This document shows positions 58,201 to 64,000 of a DNA stretch of 64,000 nt, piece after piece; within the stretch, counting starts at the first letter, position 1; every line of letters starts with the position of its first letter. The notes under the pieces are model-generated. The model ran no database searches. It saw only the letters and a list, made by a program, of their open reading frames with translations, and was not told the origin of the DNA. The position numbers were made by a program, and so were the translations under genes. Source of the DNA: Agroathelia rolfsii. Its lineage: Eukaryota > Basidiomycota > Agaricomycetes > Amylocorticiales > Amylocorticiaceae. The DNA lies in assembly GCA_018343915.1 (NCBI GenBank), contig JABRWF010000003.1, forward strand, positions 2,852,001-2,916,000, written 5' to 3'.

Positions 58201-61200
58201 TTATTGGACGCTGTTCGCGTAGAGAAGGACCGCCTCGAACTTGTTAAGATATCTGAGGAAACTGACCAAGCGCTTGAAGAGTTGGCGGCTCGGGTCCGTT
58301 ATGCTGAACAGTCGTTGGCATCTTTCTCTCAGTTATTCTCGGACACGTGCGACCATCGTGCGAACTCAGGCGCGCTGCAGAAATTGGAGGCAGATCTTGA
58401 TGCATCTTCGGTGCAGCTTTCTCAAGACATTGGCAGTGTACAAGCGACCTGCGTACGCCATTTGCAACGACTATCAAATGCTTCGGCAGCCAGTGGTTCT
58501 TCTAGCCATGAAACCTTTGTTGTACGCCGTGCCCGTTTCTCCGAGTCAATCGATGCGAAAATCGCGGGCTGGAAAGATGGCGTTGACGACCTGCAATCCC
58601 GCCTGCGGGAGGCAGCGCTTGTAACTGCTGACTTTGAGGCTATGATGCTTCTGGTGGATCAGTTTGACACGCTATGGCGCTCCACGGATGAAAAACGGGC
58701 CAATTTACTAGAGAGGGAATCTGTCATATTAGCTGATATCACGTCTTCTCCTGGGACACTATCACAAGTGGAGTATCTCCAAAATCTTCTCTCGGACTCC
58801 CTCGCCCTGCAAGCCGACGTCGAAGATGTCATCGCGTCCTTGGATCCTCTATCAAAGTTCTTTTCCGATGTCTCCGCGTTCTCTACTGCCCAGGAAGCTA
58901 TTGTCATTGAGGAAGTCGTCGCACCTCGTAAGCATCGACGTGCCAATTTGTTGGCAAATATATCGGCTTTGTCGGAAAACGTCAAGTCTATGATTGTATC
59001 TCTTGAGATTGCTCATCGTCAGGAAAGCGAAAGGGCGGCAATTCAAGAGTGTGCGAAAACAATCGATTCTGCCTTGGAGGACGCCTTCTCCGTACACGCC
59101 TCGACCTCTGGTTCGTTAGAGGATCTTAAGACGCAATTATCTTCTCTTCGTAACCGTGACATAGACCTCGAAACCTTGGAAAAGCTCGAATTAGAGGCGG
59201 AGAAACTTTCGAAATCCCAGGCGAAACATACTGAAGTTCTCAATCCAATTGATGGCCTACTTTCAAAGCTGCAACATCTACCTGGTATCTATGCCGACGC
59301 CACCAACGAAACCACGTTAACTTCCCGCACCGAGCTTTTCGATAAAGCACGATCCCAATTTAACAAATGGGATACCTCTCTCGCCATTTTCCAATCGTCA
59401 TTGAAGGATGTTCGCGCCACAGAACTTCGAAGGCAAGAAGAGCTTAGGGCTAGAGCTGAGAAAGAGCGTCTGGAAGCTCTAAGGTTAGAAGAAGAGGCAC
59501 GACTGGCGGCCGAGGAGGCTGAGCGGGCACGTCTTGAGCAGGAGCGCTTGGAGCAAGAGAGGTTGGAACGAGAAAGGTTAGAACAGGAACGGCTCGAGAA
59601 GGAGCGTTTGGAGGAAGAGCGGCTCGAACTGGAACGTCTGGAGAAGGAACAACTAGAGCGGGTGAGGCTGGAGGAAGAGAGGCTGAAGCAAGAAAAATTA
59701 GAACGGGAAAGACTGGAGAAAGAGAGGTTAGAGCAAGAGCGCTTACGAAGCGAGAAGGCGGAACAAGAGAGGTTGGAACGGGAACGGTTGGAAAAGGTAA
59801 GAAAGAAAAAAAATCCAAGAGCTAGCTAAGCTAATGCGTCAAGAGCAGCTAGAAAAAGAACGGATAGCTCGGGAGAAAGAGCTGGAGGTGCAGCGAGAAA
59901 GAGAGAAGGAGGAAGTGGAAAGGCGGCGGCGGAAAGAAGAGAAGAGCAAGGAACAAGAAAAACCGAAGGAGCATTTGACTCAGGACAAGGCTGCTGGCTT
60001 GCAGCCCGCGTGGGCTGGAAACACCGGATATGTACGGGAGAGTGTCGAAGCAGAAGGTTTACAGAAAGCAGCTAGTCGCAATAGTGCTGCTGGTGATCGT
60101 ACTTTAAAGATGCAGGACTCGAATAAAGCTCGCCAGCGTAGTAAAAGTATCGTGGATTGGAAAGTTGCCGACATTTCCAAACGAAGCATACGGGATACCG
60201 GTGTCGACTCAGACGTGTTCGTTCAAGACGCGGACAATTCGATGGCCTTCCAATCCAACCGTCATCGGCCAACTAAACCTCTTCCCCGGAGTTCGCCGAT
60301 TGCACCAGGTAAGCCACAATTTTCACCGATTTGGTTAGGATCCTCATGCTGAGACATCGCAGTTGCCTCAAGTCTTAAGGTGCCATTTGAGATCTCACTA
60401 ATTACAGCCAATGAGGTCAATGATGAGCTGCGTAGCCTAAAGAAAAAGATACTTGATCTGCGTAAACGGCTACGATCCCTAAACTCTCATGAAAGACTTC
60501 GACCTATATCTCCACTACCCACCAGGGACTATAAGGATCGCCTGCAAGCGGAATTGACGCAAGTCAAGACCGACATGCAAGATTTACCCGAGTCCGTCGA
60601 CGACGCACCTTGCAATGTTGAGCTTCAATCCCTCCGTGCTGAAGTCGACAGGACGGATGATCTTGTGGCACGCATCGGTCAACTTGTGGATCTCGTCGAT
60701 TCTATTCACGTCTGCGACGAATCCTTAAGCAATCTCTTGGACGAAATAGATGCTCATCCGTCTAACTCGGAGGAATTGCAGGTTGTTGTCGAGTCTGACT
60801 CTGGTCATTCTCCTGATCAAACTCTTCTGAACCAAAAGGATCGGACTAGTGTTGCTATTCAAACGATGGCGGACAAGTTCTCTATTGTCCAAGATGATCC
60901 AAGGGCTGTAACTGAGCGTGACCGGATCATGCAAACGTGGACTGAGCTCAGTGAAATGACTGACGACTGCATTTACGGACGTAAATCGTTTCCATCGTCG
61001 GATAGTATCAGCGCCATAAGCTCTGGCCGTCAGAGTCGTGCGTCGGCCATCAGCAGTCAGTCGTCGAGCTCGCGCACTCAAAGAAAGTATGATGGACTTG
61101 GGGCCGCGTCTGGGCCGCGCAAGCCCTCGGTCCGTGGTGGACACCTTGCACCCACCATGTCATCGACACAGCGGTCGGCGTCCAGTAAATCCAACAGCCA

Positions 61201-62288
61201 ACAACCATCTAGGTCATCGAGTCGTATTTCGATGACGTCTAATCGCTCTGTTTCCAATCCCTCTTCGACATTGTACGGCTCGACGTTCGCCTCGCGACAG
61301 CGCTCCATCAGTCAAGTATCAGATGCGTCGGTGAAACCGTCCGTAACGCCCACACAATCTCGGCCTCGTGCCTATAGTCGTCCCTTCCGTCCTTCGTCTC
61401 CCACTGGCTCTGTCGCCTCCAGTGCCAGCCGCTCCTTCATGACTGGCTCGCGCAATTCTATCGGCCACTCGCGCCCATCAGGAACTTGGTCCCGTGCACC
61501 TCGAACATCACTCTCGTTTACTACTCCCCGGGCTAGCACTCCTAGCAGCTCTAAACGCCTTGCTGCGCCCGCAAAGAAGGCATATGTAGCCAACCCGAAG
61601 AACAAACTTGATGTCGCCGTTGGTGATGTCGTCAACCGACTGCCCGTCAACATCAAAGTGCAGCACGTGGCGGATACTTGGAAGGATCAGAGCGGCAAGT
61701 ACTGGATTGGCGACCATCAGGATCCTAAACTATGCTTCTGTCGCATCTTGCGTTCCCAGACAGTGATGGTGCGTGTAGGAGGAGGTTGGATGGAACTTTC
61801 TAAGTATGTCTTATCTGTTTCTTTGTACTCGTTGATGGAAAAATACTGATGCATACGAAACCAGGTTTATTCAGACACACTATGCGGATCTATTCCGGTT
61901 CGCCCCCGAGTCGCCGCCTGCGAGCTTGGGTGGTCGTGAAGAGAAATGGATATCGTCGGCATCTCTACTGGAGAATACAAGTCCTCAAGCAACCGTCAGC
62001 GGCACCCCTCCTATGCCTCCTAGGACTCCCGAACCTAAGACCAACTTTGTTCCGACGTTCGCGCTACAGACGCCCGGTGGTCGTAGTCCGCGCTCTATGA
62101 AAACATCGTCGCCGCAATCAGGCGGATCACCGTTGACGGCTTTGCAGTTTATGCGTAGGGCAGGCGACGATGGCTATGGCCATCATCATCCTCTGCGACC
62201 CTCTACCCCGACCAAGGCCCCAGCAGGCCTACCCTCTCGATTCAACGTTCCCAAGACGCTCTCACGACCGTCTGTCTGGAGGCCGTAA
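55208..62288 (+). CDS. Giant coiled-coil protein with C-terminal GAS2 (GAR) domain
   Basis: Exons as modelled are 55208..55441, 55494..56347 (with a likely in-frame 54-nt intron at 55684-55737), 56400..59796, 59831..60308, 60363..61803 and 61865..62288, about 2,257 residues. Long alpha-helical, spectrin-like stretches fill residues 80-1330. A Glu/Arg/Leu repeat helix follows (59440-59940), then a second helical block and a Ser/Arg/Thr-rich basic region. The GAR domain is near the C-terminus: NKLDVAVGDVVNRLPVNIKV, WKDQSGKYWIGDH, LCFCRILRSQTVMVRVGGGW, ELSKFIQTHYAD. GAR domains bind microtubules; the architecture recalls spectraplakin/GAS2-like cytolinkers, so a cytoskeletal or polarity role is inferred. 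At 59797-59830 an intron of only 34 nt, or a one-base error in an A8 run, is needed to keep the frame. Confidence 0.83.
59440..59796 (+). repeat. Tandem ERLEQ/ERLEK-coding repeat
   Basis: About 24 imperfect 15-base units coding for pentapeptides of the form E-R-L-E-x (for example LEQERLEQERLER). They form a single charged alpha helix within the GAR-domain protein and are a likely site of unit-number variation. The repeat grades into the A8 tract at 59806-59813. Confidence 0.8.
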
Positions 62289-63215
62289 CAGGCTGTGTAT
62301 ATTATTTTTTTTTACCGCCAAAAGGCAAAAGATAGCTTTTCACTCATTGCATTATTTTCGTTTAATTGTTTTCCCTTGTTGTTGTGTACTACAACTATTG
62401 TTTTCGGACTTATATCGAATACTTGCTTATTCATCACATTCCTTGACTGTTTTTATCACAGATGTAAATGGACTGATTATCACTACACTTAAATTGATGT
62501 ACATTTATTTTAATACATGTAATTGATACCGTTTTCTCTTTCTTACAGCATGTCTTACCAAAGTCTTCGTGTTCTTCCTAATGCAGTTTGGATCAGGACA
62601 ATATCTAGGACACGGTACCGCCGAAATCAAGAGTGTCCCTCCAGGAAAACAAGAGCAAAGAGGGCGATCACTGCACAGCGGAAGAATTTTCTGATGCACG
62701 TACGGCGAGGCATGACCAAGATGAAGATGAAATGTATTCATAGGTGAAAACAAGGAAGCCGACCGCGAGAAGTGAGCTCAGACATGAGCACACGCGCAGT
62801 CCATCTAACGAGATCAAGTCTTCAATTAAAATGACGGCACGGACCCAGTCCCAGGCACGGCCGGCCAACCAGGAATAAGATCGGCACGACGCGGCACGGG
62901 GGTAAATCGATCACGTGGACCAGGATTTCCTAAAGTGTGACAATGGTTATTGCTCCCGACTCGGAGCCGGTGCAGCATTTGCAGCTGCCAACTACTTCAA
63001 GTCGTCCTTGTCCATCTTTTTTCCTGCGGCCTCGACTCGCTGCTGTCTGTCCCTTCTGCTCTTCCATCAGTCCCTTGCATCTGGCTTGTTTTCTATTTCC
63101 GAGACCTGGCTGGTCCCTCGCATCTCTCCGCAGGCTGAGAGATTTGGTATATATAATCCGGCTTTTGTCGTTTCCTGATTCCCCACTCGCAGCAGCTGCG
63201 TCCTCAAGACTCATC
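62289..63215. other. Intergenic region before the carboxylesterase
   Basis: 927 bp. The left third is T-rich 3' flank of the GAR-domain gene. The middle (62540-62870) has short open frames on both strands without support. The right part is the esterase promoter and pyrimidine-rich leader. Confidence 0.4.
63148..63156 (+). promoter_or_regulatory. Probable TATA box of the carboxylesterase gene
   Basis: TATATATAA lies 60 bp before the ATG at 63216, in an otherwise GC/CT-rich promoter. Position and sequence fit a TATA element of an inducible secreted-enzyme gene; it was not tested against a transcription start. Confidence 0.4.
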
Positions 63216-64000
63216 ATGGTCGCTTTCAAATCTCTGCTCGCGTCATTCCTCCTTGTGTCTTCCGCGATTGCATCGCCTGTTCGTCGCACTAGCGACAGGA
63301 AAATCGTGGCTCCGACCCTCTCCTCAGGCTTGGGCAGTCTGCTCTGCGATATCCCTATCGTTAGCAATTTGCTCTGCTCTAGCACCAAATTTTCTGCTCC
63401 AACAACGCGCACTTTGATTGGCAAAGCTACTGGTGCCGCAGATATTGATGGTGTCACCCGTTATGCCGTCAAGTACGGTTCTGCGAGTCGATGGGGTGAA
63501 TCCTCGGTCATGACTACTTGGGAGTACCCGTGAGTGCAGTTTTTATTAGTCAGAAGAACAATGATCTAATATCCTCTTGTCTAGTAACGGTGCTACCAAT
63601 GCATCAGCTTTGCCCCTTATGTGCCCTCAGCCTGGCGTTGATGACCCTCAGATGTCTGAGGATTGTCTCTCTATGATCCTCTACGTCCCTCAGTCCACTT
63701 CTGGAGTCATGCCCACATTTATGTGGATCCACGGTGGCTCTTACTACGTTGGGTCAGCAACTGATCCTGGCCTGGATGGATCTGCTTTGGCTGTTGCTAC
63801 AAACTCCATTGTTGCTGTTATTCAGTATCGTCTTGGTGCACTTGGCTTCATGGCCCCTTCCGGAGAAACCAACCTTGCCGTAAAGGACGTTATCACCGCG
63901 CTTAAGTTCCTCCGAGAGAACGTGGAAGCCTTCGGTGGCAATGGCGAGATTACCATTGCTGGTCAAAGCAGTGGTGCCGACATGATTAGAGCACTCTTGG
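63216..64000 (+). CDS. Secreted type-B carboxylesterase/lipase (5' part)
   Basis: Two exons are visible (63216..63529 and 63585 onward to the window edge). The N-terminus is a signal peptide (MVAFKSLLASFLLVSSAIAS). Features of the type-B esterase fold: FRxxx-like N-terminal region around SASRWGESSV, EDCLSMILYVP, the oxyanion loop WIHGGSYYVG, NSIVAVIQYRLGALGF and the nucleophile motif GQSSGAD (Ser at about residue 233). These enzymes hydrolyse carboxylic esters outside the cell. A short Cys-containing segment before the catalytic core (LLCDIPIVSNLLC) is unusual for me and may form a disulfide. The remaining half, with the Glu/Asp and His of the triad, lies beyond base 64000. Confidence 0.9.

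Noticed and set aside
62505..62868. Short open frames on both strands after the GAR-domain gene
   Set aside because: Hydrophobic minus-strand frame looks suggestive but lacks ATG context, splice sites and family features; the plus frame is very basic and probably chance.

Overview
This window is nuclear DNA of a filamentous fungus, most likely a basidiomycete of the Agaricomycotina. The support is the gene set (alpha-aminoadipate lysine synthesis, fungal ALA synthase, a fungal SDR/P450 repertoire, a CcmS-related protein of a type I associate with mushroom-forming fungi), protein-coding genes packed 0.1-1.5 kb apart on both strands, and a very high density of short GT-AG introns (mostly 45-80 nt, a few apparently 34-44 nt). 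I cannot name the species. The window is almost entirely ordinary chromosomal housekeeping DNA. I see no rRNA, tRNA, CRISPR array or intact transposon.

Layout. 1-6.3 kb: the 5' part of an FHL1-type FHA/forkhead regulator (minus), the mitochondrial fission factor MTFP1 (plus), and a large disordered protein (minus) whose first exons lie in a strictly CpG-free, AT-rich island of 1.34 kb (5636-6972). 7.9-12.8 kb: an inositol hexakisphosphate kinase (KCS1). 13.3-19.0 kb, all minus: the m6A mRNA methyltransferase IME4/METTL3, a C-factor-like short-chain dehydrogenase, and an Sfr1/Mei5-like recombination factor. 20.7-23.9 kb: SND2/TMEM208 and a SNAPc-190-like Myb factor. 24.7-28.5 kb: TAF8, riboflavin kinase, mitochondrial ribosomal protein uS11m and respiratory complex III subunit QCR9. 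28.9-32.5 kb: spliceosomal CWC21/SRRM2-like protein and an ABHD4/5-like hydrolase. 33.1-37.7 kb: ARG8 and HEM1 in tandem. 38.1-43.1 kb: a WKF-domain nucleolar-type protein, an AYR1-like reductase and homoisocitrate dehydrogenase LYS12. 43.7-50.7 kb: the CRL4 substrate receptor CDT2, the GTPase ARL1, a Trp/Gly/Asp-rich CcmS-related protein and a small coiled-coil membrane protein. 52.0-64.0 kb: a cytochrome P450, a giant coiled-coil protein with a C-terminal GAS2 (GAR) domain, and the start of a secreted type-B carboxylesterase that runs off the right edge.

The genes do not form one pathway. There is a noticeable share of mitochondrial functions (MTFP1, uS11m, QCR9, ARG8, HEM1, LYS12), and many neighbours are divergent pairs sharing 120-430 bp promoters. 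Gene models were built by hand from splice consensus, reading-frame continuity and remembered family features. Exon phases were checked arithmetically for nearly all genes.

The observations most worth a second look are: the CpG-free island that supplies the N-terminal exons of the gene at 3302-6328; an A8 tract in the GAR-domain gene where either a 34-nt intron or a one-base shift must be invoked; the Sfr1-like gene apparently fused to a long disordered region; and the Trp-rich CcmS-related protein. Nothing seen here amounts to a clear new system; the island-derived exons are the best candidate.
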